From contig NZ_JBASAD010000035.1 in assembly GCF_049650445.1 (NCBI RefSeq), forward strand, positions 1 to 64,000: a DNA stretch of 64,000 bases, read 5' to 3'. The notes under the pieces are model-generated. The model saw only the letters and a list, made by a program, of their open reading frames with translations, did not search any database and was not told the DNA's origin. Source of the DNA: Castellaniella sp049650445. GTDB taxonomy: Bacteria; Pseudomonadota; Gammaproteobacteria; Burkholderiales; Burkholderiaceae_B. The position numbers and the translations under genes were made by a program. Positions 23,983-33,175 of this stretch are shown here, piece by piece; within the stretch, counting starts at the first letter, position 1; each line of letters starts with the position of its first letter.

Positions 23983-26568
23983 TTGGCCCTCCCACGCGAT
24001 CATGAAACCGCTTCCCCGAGCCTGAGCCGCGAACAATTGCAGCAGATGGTGGCCGAAGCCGATACGGGGGGACGCTCCCCGCAAGGCGTCATCGGCCGCT
24101 TCGTCATGCTGACTGCGCTGGCCTGGTCCCTGTTTCAGCTCTGGATTGCTTCGCCGCTGCCGTTCACCTTCGGCATCGGGGTGCTGAATACCACCGAGTC
24201 GCGTGCCGTCCACCTGGCGTTCGCGGTCTTTCTGGGCTTTCTGCTGTTCCCTGCGTTCAAGCGTTCGTCGCGCCGCCAGATCCCCGTTGCAGACTGGGTA
24301 CTGGCCGTCGTGGGCGCCTTCTGCGCCAGCTATCTGTATGTGTTCTACGAGGCCCTGTCCAGCCGACCGGGCTTGCCGACCCCTCAGGATCTGGTCGTGG
24401 CCGTCCTCGGCCTGCTCACCTTGCTGGAGGCCACCCGCCGCGCCCTGGGCATGCCCCTGGTCATCATGGCGGTGGTGTTCATCGGCTACATCTTCCTCGG
24501 TCCCTACATGCCCGAGATGATCGCTCACCAGGCGATTTCACTGAGCAAGGGCATGTCCCACCTGTGGCTGACCACTGAAGGCGTCTATGGTGTGGCGCTG
24601 GGCGTGTCCACCAGTTTCATCTTCCTGTTCGTGCTGTTCGGCGCCTTGCTGGAGACGGCCGGCGCGGGCAATTACTTCATCCAATCGGCGATTTCGCTGC
24701 TGGGCGGCCTGCGGGGCGGTCCGGCCAAGGCCGCCGTGCTGGCTTCGGCAGCGACGGGGGTCATTTCGGGATCCTCGATTGCCAATGTGGTGACCACCGG
24801 CACCTTTACCATTCCGTTGATGAAGCGGGTGGGCTACCGACCGGACAAGGCCGGCGCGGTCGAATCGGCGGCTTCGGTCGACGGGCAGATCATGCCGCCC
24901 GTCATGGGGGCTGCCGCCTTTCTGATGGTGGAATACGTCGGCATCCCGTATTCTGAGGTGGTCAAGCACGCCATCCTGCCCGCTCTGATCTCCTATATTG
25001 CGCTGTTCTACATCGTGCATCTGGAAGCCATCAAGGCCGGCATCCACGGGATTCCGCGCGCGCATGCCGCGCCCTGGACGCAGCGCCTGATCTCCATGGG
25101 CATGACGGTCAGCGGCCTGATCATCCTGGCTGCGATCGTGTATTACGGTTTCGGCTGGATCAAGACCGTTGCGGGCGATGCCTCCGTGTTGATCGCCGCC
25201 TTGTTGCTGGGGGGCGCCTACGTCGGTCTGCTGAAATTCAGCACGCGCTATCCGGAACTGCAGATGGACGACCCGGAGCAGCCACTGGAGACGCTGCCCG
25301 ATATCGGGCCGACCCTGAAGTCCGGCCTGTACTTCCTGCTGCCGGTGGTGGCCTTGATCTGGAACCTGATGGTCGAGCAGCTCTCGCCTGCCACCTCGGC
25401 CTTCTGGGCCACGGTATTCCTGATCTTCATCCTGGTCACCCAGCGCCCCCTGATCGCCTGGTTCCGGGGACACCAGGACCTGGAGACGCCCTTGCGCCAG
25501 GGCGGCCGCGATCTGCTCGGCGGGCTGGTCACCGGGGCGCGCAACATGATCGCCATCGGTCTGGCGACTGCGGCGGCCGGCATCATCGTCGGTACGGTTA
25601 CGCTGACCGGCGTGGGGCTGGTCATGACCGAGTTCGTCGAGATGATCTCGGGCGGCAATCTGTTCATCATGTTGATCATGGTGGCGGTCATCTGCCTGAT
25701 CCTGGGCATGGGCCTGCCGACCACGGCCAATTACATCGTGGTCTCCACCCTGATGGCGCCCGTGGTGGTGGAACTGGGTGCGCAAAGCGGGCTGCTGGTG
25801 CCGCTGATCGCCGTCCATATGTTCGTGTTCTACTTCGGCCTGATGGCCGATGTGACGCCCCCCGTGGGACTGGCCTCGTATGCCGCCGCGGGCATTGCCC
25901 GCACCGACCCCATCAAGACGGGCGTGACGGCGTTTGGCTACAGCATCCGGACGGCGGTGCTGCCGTTCATGTTCATCTTCAACACGCAACTGCTGCTGAT
26001 CGACATCGGCGGTCCTGTCCAACTGGTCATTACGATTGCCTCCGCCATTGCGGCCAATCTGGTCTTCGTGGCGGCCACCCAGGGGTGGTTCCTGGCACGC
26101 AACCGCTGGTATGAAACCTTGGCGCTGCTGGTGATCGCCTTTTCGCTGTTCCGGCCGGGGTTCTGGATGGATCGGGTGATTCCGCCCTACACGCTGGAGC
26201 CCGCCAGCCGCGTCATGGCGGTCGTCGAGGAAGCGCCCGCAGAGCATCCCCTGCGGCTCTGGATCGAAGGCGAAGACCTGGACGGCAGACTGATTTCCAA
26301 GGGTGTCCTGCTGACCCTGGGCAAGCCGGGGCCCGCGCCCGCACGGTTGCAGGAAACGGGACTGCGCACCTTGGTCAACGGCGACCGGCTGGACATCATC
26401 GCCGTGCGCTTCGGCAGCCAGGCGGACCGGATGGGCGTCGGCCAGGGCTACGCGATCACCGGTCTGGAAGTGCCCAACGACCGGCCTGCGCCGGAATGGA
26501 TGCTGCTGCCGACGCTGCTGGTGCTCGGGCTGCTGATGCTGGCTCAGTTACGGCGCAGAAAAGGCTGA
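23983..26568 (+). CDS. TRAP transporter fused permease with C-terminal DUF3394
   Basis: An 861-residue inner-membrane permease fusing the 4-TM and 12-TM TRAP subunits. Family stretches include GSSIANVVTTGTFTIPLMKR, DGQIMPPVMGAAAFLMVEY and GMGLPTTANYIVVSTLMAP. The last 170 residues form a DUF3394-type extension after the transporter core, which the 674-residue permease at 4029-6053 lacks. The start is taken as TTG at 23983: AGGAG lies 8 bases upstream and no in-frame ATG occurs before the conserved region. No DUF1850 gene follows here. Confidence 0.92.
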   Translation: MALPRDHETASPSLSREQLQQMVAEADTGGRSPQGVIGRFVMLTALAWSLFQLWIASPLPFTFGIGVLNTTESRAVHLAFAVFLGFLLFPAFKRSSRRQIPVADWVLAVVGAFCASYLYVFYEALSSRPGLPTPQDLVVAVLGLLTLLEATRRALGMPLVIMAVVFIGYIFLGPYMPEMIAHQAISLSKGMSHLWLTTEGVYGVALGVSTSFIFLFVLFGALLETAGAGNYFIQSAISLLGGLRGGPAKAAVLASAATGVISGSSIANVVTTGTFTIPLMKRVGYRPDKAGAVESAASVDGQIMPPVMGAAAFLMVEYVGIPYSEVVKHAILPALISYIALFYIVHLEAIKAGIHGIPRAHAAPWTQRLISMGMTVSGLIILAAIVYYGFGWIKTVAGDASVLIAALLLGGAYVGLLKFSTRYPELQMDDPEQPLETLPDIGPTLKSGLYFLLPVVALIWNLMVEQLSPATSAFWATVFLIFILVTQRPLIAWFRGHQDLETPLRQGGRDLLGGLVTGARNMIAIGLATAAAGIIVGTVTLTGVGLVMTEFVEMISGGNLFIMLIMVAVICLILGMGLPTTANYIVVSTLMAPVVVELGAQSGLLVPLIAVHMFVFYFGLMADVTPPVGLASYAAAGIARTDPIKTGVTAFGYSIRTAVLPFMFIFNTQLLLIDIGGPVQLVITIASAIAANLVFVAATQGWFLARNRWYETLALLVIAFSLFRPGFWMDRVIPPYTLEPASRVMAVVEEAPAEHPLRLWIEGEDLDGRLISKGVLLTLGKPGPAPARLQETGLRTLVNGDRLDIIAVRFGSQADRMGVGQGYAITGLEVPNDRPAPEWMLLPTLLVLGLLMLAQLRRRKG

Positions 26569-26588
26569 GTGTTGCCTTTTTAGCGCCG

Positions 26589-26614
26589 GGCCGCCCCGTT
26601 CAGGGCGGCCTTTT
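26589..26614 (+). terminator. Rho-independent terminator after TRAP operon
   Basis: GGCCGCCC, a 6-base loop and GGGCGGCC are followed by TTTT, 20 bases after the permease stop. Confidence 0.85.
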
Positions 26615-26755
26615 CACGTGTGCGGCGGCCTGCACCACGAATGTGATTTTCACGATTGCAGAAACTGGCTATCATTGACGGTTACATTCTAAACAAGGCT
26701 GTGGCGGTGCCGATGAGTCCGTCCGGCGGACGGCTCCAGACGGTATCCGAACGGC

Positions 26756-28246
26756 ATGAGGATGATGCGCCCGCAGACCATTTCCCTCGATACGACGGCC
26801 ATTCAGGCGGCGTGGGTCGCTGTTGCGGCGTTTCTGCTGACCGTGGCCAGCCTGCTGCTCCAGCCGGCGTTCGCCCGGGTGGCCCTGTGGCCGGCGAACG
26901 CGATTCTGGTGGGTCTGCTGCTGCGGCACGGGGCACCCATCCGCCCTTTGTCCTGGGCGCTGATGGGCGTCGGCCTGATGCTGGCGCGCCTGAGTCTGGG
27001 GGCTCCCCAGGCCGTGGCCGGCGGCCTGGCGGATCTGGCGGGCGTCGGGGTGGCCTGGCTCCTCCTGGGGCGTTTCTGGCCGCTGGACAATCTGCGCACG
27101 CCCCGGGCCGTGGTCCGGATGCTGTTGGCCGGCCTGTCGGCGGCGGCGGCCACGGTGACCCTCGGCCTGCTCACCGGCTTCTGGCGGCCTCCTGCTGCGG
27201 CGTCTCTGGAAAACATCGCCGGCAGTTTGTTCGGCCAATGGCTGGGCTATTGCCTGTTCCTGCTGCCCATCCTGCTGCTGCCCGCGATGGCGCTGCCCGG
27301 GGATGATCGCCGCCATCGGGATCGAGGACTGCTGCAGCATCTGAGGGATTGGCCTGCGCGCATGCCGGGGCTGCTGCTGGCGGCCAGCCTGGCCTTGTGT
27401 TTTCTGCTGGGTGGGCCCGGCGCTTTGATGCTGCCGTTCGGCGCCCTGCTGTACTGCACGCACGCGTATCAGCAATGGACGGTAGCCTGGCTGGCGCTGC
27501 TGTCGGCCTTGGGTGTGCTGCTCGGTTTCGAGGCCGTCTGGGCCCTGGTGCCGGGCGGCCTGCTGTCGCTGTTCGCCTGGAGCCGGGTCTCACTGCAGAT
27601 AGGCGTCCTGTTGCTGATGATCGTGCCGCTGCTCATGTCCAGCGTGCTGGCCGCACGCAGCGACCTGATCGTGTCCCTGAACCGCGCGCTGGACCACGAT
27701 GATCTGACGCAGGCCCTGTCCCGCCCGGCGTTCACACGGGGCGCTCAGGAATATCTCCAACGGATTCCCCCGGCCCCTTACGGCAACGGGCTGATGATGC
27801 TGGACATCGACCATTTCAAACGGATCAATGACCAGCACGGCCATGCCGCCGGGGACAATGTGCTGCGCGAATTTTCCCGCACCATCCGCGAAGCCATTCG
27901 TCCCGAGGACCTGTTCGGGCGGCTGGGCGGCGAGGAATTCGGCCTCATGCTGCCCGACTGTTCGCCCGAGGATGCCGCCGAGATCGCGGAACGACTGCGC
28001 GCCTGCGTGGAAAAGATCCGTCTCTACCTCGACAGCGACGAGCCCCTGCGGCTCACGGTCAGCATCGGCATCGTCCACGACCGGCAGGGCCCGCCGGCCG
28101 GTCTGGCCAAGCTGCTGTCGCATGCCGACCAGGCGCTCTATCAGGCCAAATCCCAGGGCCGCAACCGTTACTGTGTCCACGGCACGGAAGACGCCGAGGG
28201 GACCGGGGGGGCGGCGGAGCCGTCCCCGACGTCGTGCGACGCCTGA
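26756..28246 (+). CDS. Diguanylate cyclase with MASE1-like membrane sensor
   Basis: A 496-residue enzyme making cyclic di-GMP from two GTP. The first 300 residues are about eight hydrophobic helices with a MASE1-like stretch (LWPANAILVGLLLRHG near residue 45). A GGDEF domain follows, with LDIDHFKRINDQHGH and the active motif GGEEF at 391-395. An inhibitory-site RxxD (RPED) sits five residues before the motif, so product inhibition is expected. It is a single-gene unit after a TRAP terminator; its 3' end meets copy 2 of the dispersed repeat. Confidence 0.93.
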   Translation: MRMMRPQTISLDTTAIQAAWVAVAAFLLTVASLLLQPAFARVALWPANAILVGLLLRHGAPIRPLSWALMGVGLMLARLSLGAPQAVAGGLADLAGVGVAWLLLGRFWPLDNLRTPRAVVRMLLAGLSAAAATVTLGLLTGFWRPPAAASLENIAGSLFGQWLGYCLFLLPILLLPAMALPGDDRRHRDRGLLQHLRDWPARMPGLLLAASLALCFLLGGPGALMLPFGALLYCTHAYQQWTVAWLALLSALGVLLGFEAVWALVPGGLLSLFAWSRVSLQIGVLLLMIVPLLMSSVLAARSDLIVSLNRALDHDDLTQALSRPAFTRGAQEYLQRIPPAPYGNGLMMLDIDHFKRINDQHGHAAGDNVLREFSRTIREAIRPEDLFGRLGGEEFGLMLPDCSPEDAAEIAERLRACVEKIRLYLDSDEPLRLTVSIGIVHDRQGPPAGLAKLLSHADQALYQAKSQGRNRYCVHGTEDAEGTGGAAEPSPTSCDA

Positions 28247-28251
28247 GCACG

Positions 28252-28332
28252 GGATGAGGCGGGACATAGGACAGTCCCCTTGCGACTGTCCTATGCCGGA
28301 CGAATCCGAGCGGCATGCAGGCCGCGAGGTGG
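28252..28332 (+). repeat. Dispersed hairpin repeat, copy 2
   Basis: A 12-bp stem (28265-28276 with 28284-28295, 7-base loop) and the same 32-base tail (28301-28332) as copy 1 at 1776-1807. It lies between the convergent diguanylate cyclase (ends 28246) and hemB (ends 28344). Stem differences from copy 1 keep base pairing (C-G to A-T, G-C to A-T). Confidence 0.75.
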
Positions 28333-28343
28333 GCGCAAGCGGC

Positions 28344-29360
28344 CTACCCCTGCCCGCGCAGGATCTTCGCCGCAGCGATGGCGAAATACGTCAGGATGCC
28401 GTCGCCGCCGGCGCGCTTGAAGGCCAGCAGGGATTCCATCATCACCTTGTCGTGGTCCAGCCAGCCGTTGGCGGCGGCGGCCTTGATCATGGCGTATTCG
28501 CCGCTGACCTGGTAGGCGTAGGTGGGCATGCCGAAGGCGTCCTTGACCTCGCGCAGGATGTCCAGATAGGGCAGACCGGGTTTCACCATCACCATGTCGG
28601 CGCCCTCGCGGATGTCGGCGGCGACTTCGCGCAGGGCCTCCAGGCGATTGGCCGGGTCCATCTGGTAGGTGAACTTGTTCGAGGCGCCCAGGTTGGCGGC
28701 CGAGCCCACCGCGTCGCGGAAGGGCCCGTAGAAGGCGCTGGCGTACTTGGCCGAGTAGGCCATGATGCGGGTGTGGATGCGGTCCTGGGCGTCCAGTGCC
28801 TGGCGCACGGCGCCGATGCGCCCGTCCATCATGTCGCTGGGAGCGACAATGTCCACGCCCGCCTGGGCGTGGGTCAGGGCCTGGCGCACCAGCATGGCCA
28901 CCGTGGGCTCGTTCAGCAACTGACCGTCGGCGTCGATCAGGCCGTCCTGTCCGTGGCTGGTGTAAGGGTCCAGGGCCACGTCGGTCAGCACGCCCAGTTC
29001 GGGGAAGTTCGATTTCAGCAGCGACACGGTGCGCGGGATCAGACCGTCCGGGTTGGCGGCCTCCAGGCCGTCGGGCGTCTTCAGGGACGGATCGATGTGC
29101 GGGAACAGGGCCAGCACGGGGATGCCCAGTTCCAGGCATTGTTCGGCCGTGCGCAGCAGGACGTCGGGGGACTGCCGCACCACGTCGGGCATCGAGGACA
29201 CCGGATCGCGCACATCGCGGCCCTCGCAGACGAAGACCGGATAGATCAGGTCGTCCGTGGACAGGCGAGTTTCACGCACCAGGCGGCGGGAAAAATCGTC
29301 GCGCCGGTTGCGGCGCAGGCGCGCGGTGGGGAAATCGACGGGAGGCAGGAAGGCGGTCAT
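28344..29360 (-). CDS. hemB: Delta-aminolevulinic acid dehydratase (porphobilinogen synthase)
   Basis: Condenses two 5-aminolevulinate molecules to porphobilinogen in haem synthesis; cytosolic octamer, 338 residues. The two active-site lysines sit in MAYSAKYASAFYGPFRD and VMVKPGLPYLD. The metal-binding loop reads ALDPYTSHGQDG: aspartate and alanine replace the three cysteines of the zinc enzymes, marking the magnesium-dependent class. It lies downstream of engB on the same strand with a 67-bp gap. Confidence 0.97.
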   Translation of the reverse strand: MTAFLPPVDFPTARLRRNRRDDFSRRLVRETRLSTDDLIYPVFVCEGRDVRDPVSSMPDVVRQSPDVLLRTAEQCLELGIPVLALFPHIDPSLKTPDGLEAANPDGLIPRTVSLLKSNFPELGVLTDVALDPYTSHGQDGLIDADGQLLNEPTVAMLVRQALTHAQAGVDIVAPSDMMDGRIGAVRQALDAQDRIHTRIMAYSAKYASAFYGPFRDAVGSAANLGASNKFTYQMDPANRLEALREVAADIREGADMVMVKPGLPYLDILREVKDAFGMPTYAYQVSGEYAMIKAAAANGWLDHDKVMMESLLAFKRAGGDGILTYFAIAAAKILRGQG

Positions 29361-29427
29361 GCGGTACTCCGGAAAACATCCGCCGTACGCGGCGGGGCGG
29401 TGAAAGGGCTACGGGTCGTCGGCGCGC

Positions 29428-30051
29428 TCAGGGCACGGCCTGGGGCGAAATCCAGTTTTCGATATGGACGGCGGCCTCGTCCAGGCCGATGCGGTGGGTG
29501 GCGGAAAAGGGCAGCGCGGTCAGGGTGCCGATGTCGGCCAGGTCTTTACGCGCACGTGCGGCGGCCTGGATGCGCTGACCGTAGGGCAGCTTGTCGGCCT
29601 TGGTCAGCAGTGCCAGGGTCGGCAGGCCGCGCAGGGCGATCCAGCGAGACAGGCGTCGGTCCAGGTCGGTGACCCCCCGGCGGATATCGATCAGCAGCAC
29701 CACGCCCGCCAGACTGGAGCGTTCGTGCAGGTAGCCGCCCAGGACCTCGGCCCACTCGTCGCGTGCCGCGCGGTCCACGGCGGCATAGCCGTAGCCGGGC
29801 AGGTCCACCAGAAAGCCGAGCCAGGCATCCGGATCGATCGGGTCGGGCAGTCCGAACAGGTTGATCAGACGCGTACGGCCGGGCGTTTTGCTGGAAAAAG
29901 CCAGCCGCCGCTGGTTGGTCAACACGTTGATGGCGGAGGACTTGCCCGAGTTGGAGCGGCCGACGAAACAGACTTCGGCGGTGGTCGGGGCGGGCAGTTG
30001 GTCCAGCCGGGCGGCGGACACGGTAAACCGGGCGCGATGGAGGAGGGACAC
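29428..30051 (-). CDS. engB: Ribosome biogenesis GTPase YihA/YsxC
   Basis: An essential GTPase in large ribosomal subunit assembly, 207 residues. G1 is GRSNSGKSS near residue 31, G3 is DLPGYG near 84 and G4 is TKADK near 152. The start is taken as GTG at 30051 (MSLLHRARFTVS), the usual N-terminus, but no ribosome-binding site is visible before it. It is divergent from the cytochrome c4 gene over 150 bp. Confidence 0.95.
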   Translation of the reverse strand: MSLLHRARFTVSAARLDQLPAPTTAEVCFVGRSNSGKSSAINVLTNQRRLAFSSKTPGRTRLINLFGLPDPIDPDAWLGFLVDLPGYGYAAVDRAARDEWAEVLGGYLHERSSLAGVVLLIDIRRGVTDLDRRLSRWIALRGLPTLALLTKADKLPYGQRIQAAARARKDLADIGTLTALPFSATHRIGLDEAAVHIENWISPQAVP

Positions 30052-30086
30052 TAGGGAGGGCTCGACAAGTGGGGCGGGTGAAGCCT

Positions 30087-30096
30087 ATTGTATAAT
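30087..30096. promoter_or_regulatory. Possible back-to-back -10 elements for engB and cytochrome c4
   Basis: ATTGTATAAT reads TATAAT on the plus strand (toward cytochrome c4) and TACAAT on the minus strand (toward engB). No convincing -35 is seen for either, so this is tentative. Confidence 0.4.
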
Positions 30097-30201
30097 TTCG
30101 GATTGAATGTTGCCGCGCATCGCGTATCCCGGGCGGATACGATGCCGGCCCTGTCAGGCGCCGACCTCCGGCGCTGTGAACGAATCACCACCGAGGATCT
30201 C

Positions 30202-30891
30202 ATGAAGCGTGCGCTTTCCAGTGTGTTCATGGCCGGCAGCCTGATTCTCGCCGGCGCTCTGCCCGGCCTCGCCCATGCCGAAGATGCGCAAAAACCCGAT
30301 GCCAAGGCCGGCGAACAGCTGTATGTCAACGGCGATATGGCGCGCGGTGTGCTGGCCTGTGTCACCTGTCACGGGGACGGCGGCAACAGCACCATCCCCA
30401 TGAACCCCAATCTGGCCGCGATGCCGCATGAATACATCGCCAAGCAGTTGCGCGATTTTGCACCGCAGGGCGACAAGCCCGCCGTGCGTACGGGGGCTGA
30501 CGGCGCGCCGTCGATCATGTCCACCATTGCGCCGGCGCTGACGGCTCAGGACATCCAGAACGTGTCGCTGTACCTGTCGCACCAGAAGATGGATTGGGAC
30601 AAGGCCGGCACCGCCAGCAAAGAAGCCTCCGTGGAGCGCGGCCAGACCATCTGGCGCGCCGGCATCGCCGATCGCCAGGTTCCGGCCTGTGCGGCCTGTC
30701 ACTCGGCCAATGGTGCCGGTCTGCCGGCCGAATTTCCCCGTCTGGCCGGCCAGCATCCTGAATACCTGCTGGATCAGCTCAAGCTGTTCCGCTCGGGCGA
30801 CCGGGCCAACGGCATCATGTACGACATCGCCGACCGCATGAACGACAAGGACCTGGCTGCCGTCGCTGACTACGCCGCCGGTCTGCGCTAG
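30202..30891 (+). CDS. Dihaem cytochrome c4
   Basis: A periplasmic two-domain cytochrome of 229 residues that carries electrons to terminal oxidases. A signal peptide (MKRALSSVFMAGSLILAGALPGLAHA) precedes two haem motifs, CVTCH near residue 53 and CAACH near 165, each followed by a conserved Met in the later part of its domain. ATG at 30202 fits the signal peptide; the frame is open further upstream across the promoter region. It heads a run with resB and ccsB but a strong terminator separates them. Confidence 0.94.
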   Translation: MKRALSSVFMAGSLILAGALPGLAHAEDAQKPDAKAGEQLYVNGDMARGVLACVTCHGDGGNSTIPMNPNLAAMPHEYIAKQLRDFAPQGDKPAVRTGADGAPSIMSTIAPALTAQDIQNVSLYLSHQKMDWDKAGTASKEASVERGQTIWRAGIADRQVPACAACHSANGAGLPAEFPRLAGQHPEYLLDQLKLFRSGDRANGIMYDIADRMNDKDLAAVADYAAGLR

Positions 30892-30982
30892 GTGCGGGCG
30901 TATTTCCCGGTCGTGCACAGGGTCTTGGAGGGATCCCGGCACGTACCGGAGTATCGTTAAAACTTAAAATATTCTGGATCGA

Positions 30983-31017
30983 GGGGGGGCACGCGCAAGC
31001 GCACCCCCCGTTTTTTT
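30983..31017 (+). terminator. Rho-independent terminator after cytochrome c4
   Basis: A G-rich/C-rich stem (seven G at 30983-30989, six C at 31004-31009) with an inner GCGC pairing is followed by seven T. Confidence 0.85.
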
Positions 31018-31025
31018 ACCGCCGG

Positions 31026-31063
31026 GCCGCCCCAAGGCAAAAAGCGCCCCCTTGGGGGGCGGC
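31026..31063. repeat. Long imperfect palindrome, REP-like
   Basis: CCGCCCCAAGG and CCTTGGGGGGCGG flank a 12-base spacer, just after the cytochrome c4 terminator and before resB. From memory, similar CCAAGG/CCTTGG palindromes are scattered between genes in Burkholderiales genomes; no second copy was found here by eye. Confidence 0.5.
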
Positions 31064-31108
31064 AAGCCGAAGGCGCAGCGCGGGGGCATTTTATTCGTTT
31101 TATTTCTC

Positions 31109-33175
31109 GTGAGCCGGGCCGCCGTGGCGTCTTCTTCCAGTTCCCGCGCCTTGGGCGCCGATGTCATCGAACTGCTGGGTTCGATGCGTTTCGCCATCAG
31201 CCTGCTGGTGTTCATCTGTGTGGCCAGCCTGATCGGCACCGTGTTGCCGCAGAACCAGGGAGCCAACACCTACGTTGATCAGTTCGGACCGTTCTGGTTC
31301 GCGGTCTTCGATCAGTTCTCCATCTGGCACATCTACAACAGCGCCTGGTTCCTGCTGATCATGGCTTTTCTGGTCCTGTCGACCACGCTGTGCGTGCTGC
31401 GCAACGCGCCGAAGATGCTGCGTGACATGCGCTCGTTCCGGGAATATGTGCGCGGCTCCAGCCTCAAGGCCTTTCATCACCGGGTCGAACTGGACAGCGC
31501 CCGCACGCCCGACCAGGCCTGTGCCGAGGTGGGCGCGCTGCTGCAGGCCCAGGGCTTTCGCTACCGGGTGCGCGCAGACGGCGACAGCCGTATGGTGGCC
31601 GCGAAAAAGGGTGCGGCCAACCGCCTGGGCTACATCTTTGCGCACGTGGCCATCGTGGTGATCTGTCTGGGTGGGTTGCTGGACAGCGAACTGCCGGTGC
31701 GGCTGCAGACCTGGCTGTTCGACAAGCAGCCTGTGATCGGCAATATGCTGATTTCCGACGTGCCCGAGTCCGGCCGCCTGTCGGCGCGCAACCCCAGCTT
31801 CCGCGCCAATATGCTGGTGCCTGATGGCAAGCAGAGCAGCGTGGGCATCGTGTCGGCGGGCCAGGGCGTGCTGCTGCAACCGTTGCCCTTCACACTCAAG
31901 CTCAATAAATTTCACATCGCCTACTACGACACCGGCATGCCCAGCGACTTTCGCAGCGACGTGACGGTGACCGATCTGGCGACCGGCAAGACCTTCGACC
32001 AGACGATCCAGGTGAACGAGCCGCTGCGCTACCGTGGCGTCACCGTCTACCAGTCCAGCTTCGATGATGGCGGCAGCAGCCTGCAACTGAAGGCCTGGCC
32101 TCTGCAGGGCGCCGCCGCGCAGCCGGTGGATGTTTCCGGCAAGGTCGGCACCGAGTCGAAACTGCCCGGCAGCCTGGGCGGGGTGACGGTGGACTATACC
32201 GGCCTGCGCGTGATCAACGTCGAGAACATGGGCGATGGCCAGAATCCGCAGCCGGCCGACGTGGTCGCGCACGTGGCCGCCGTGACCGGCAGTGCGGCCC
32301 GGCCGCGCGACGACGGCTTGCGTAACGTCGGGCCCAGCGTGCAGTACCGGCTGATCGGTGCCGATGGCCAGGCGCACGAATTCAACCAGTACCTGCTGCC
32401 GGTGAAGATCGACGACTCCCCGGTGTTCCTGATGGGGGTGCGCGACACGGCTTCGCAGCCCTATCGCTATCTGCGCGTCCCGGCGGACGGTCAGGGCACG
32501 ATGGCGGAATTCATGCGGTTGCGCGCCGCGCTGGGTGACGCCGATCTGCGCGATCAGGCCGCGCAGCGGTTCGCGGACCACAATGCGCCCGAGGGCGAGC
32601 AGCGCGAGCTGATGTTCCAGGCCGCGCGCGGGGCGCTGCGGACTTTTGCGCGCGACGGCTTCAACGGCATCATCGACGCCGCACCCGCCGACCAGCGGGA
32701 AAAGATCCTGAATTTCGCCGTGCCCATGATCCAGCTCAGTCTGACCGAACTGCGCAACCTCGCACGGGCGCGCGACGGCGAGCCCATGCTCGACCTCCAG
32801 GGGCCCGATGCGGAACACGAGCGCCAGTGGATGCGCCTGGCCGTGCTGGCGCTGGCAACGCTGCCGGATTATCCTGCGCCTGTGGCCTTGCAGTTGACCG
32901 GCTTCGAGCAGGTCCAGGCCAGTGTCTTTCAGGTGGCTCGCAGCCCCGGCAAGAACGTCGTCTACATCGGCTGCCTGCTGCTGGTGCTGGGGGTGTTCTC
33001 TATGTTCTACATCCGCGAGCGCCGCGTCTGGGTGTGGATCCGGCCGCAGGATGGGGGCAGCACCTGGCTGGCCGCCATGACCACCCAGCGGCGCACCCTG
33101 GATTTCAACCACGAATTCGAACGGTTGCGGGATGCCCTGCGCCGCCTGTCCGGAGGACACAATCATGACGTCTGA
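31109..33175 (+). CDS. resB: Cytochrome c biogenesis protein ResB/Ccs1
   Basis: One half of the system II haem-delivery and ligation machinery that attaches haem to apocytochromes in the periplasm. Hydrophobic helices start at MRFAISLLVFICVASLIGTVLP, and a large soluble domain (about 32000-32900) is followed by a final helix (NVVYIGCLLLVLGVFSMFYI). The start is uncertain: GTG at 31109 is the first plausible codon after the palindrome and GTG at 31124 is an alternative; neither has a clear ribosome-binding site. It is followed by ccsB, overlapping it by 11 bases. Confidence 0.92.
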   Translation: MSRAAVASSSSSRALGADVIELLGSMRFAISLLVFICVASLIGTVLPQNQGANTYVDQFGPFWFAVFDQFSIWHIYNSAWFLLIMAFLVLSTTLCVLRNAPKMLRDMRSFREYVRGSSLKAFHHRVELDSARTPDQACAEVGALLQAQGFRYRVRADGDSRMVAAKKGAANRLGYIFAHVAIVVICLGGLLDSELPVRLQTWLFDKQPVIGNMLISDVPESGRLSARNPSFRANMLVPDGKQSSVGIVSAGQGVLLQPLPFTLKLNKFHIAYYDTGMPSDFRSDVTVTDLATGKTFDQTIQVNEPLRYRGVTVYQSSFDDGGSSLQLKAWPLQGAAAQPVDVSGKVGTESKLPGSLGGVTVDYTGLRVINVENMGDGQNPQPADVVAHVAAVTGSAARPRDDGLRNVGPSVQYRLIGADGQAHEFNQYLLPVKIDDSPVFLMGVRDTASQPYRYLRVPADGQGTMAEFMRLRAALGDADLRDQAAQRFADHNAPEGEQRELMFQAARGALRTFARDGFNGIIDAAPADQREKILNFAVPMIQLSLTELRNLARARDGEPMLDLQGPDAEHERQWMRLAVLALATLPDYPAPVALQLTGFEQVQASVFQVARSPGKNVVYIGCLLLVLGVFSMFYIRERRVWVWIRPQDGGSTWLAAMTTQRRTLDFNHEFERLRDALRRLSGGHNHDV

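Noticed and set aside
24538..26247. Minus-strand open frame of 569 codons opposite the second TRAP permease
   Set aside because: Low-complexity His/Gln/Arg shadow of a hydrophobic protein gene.
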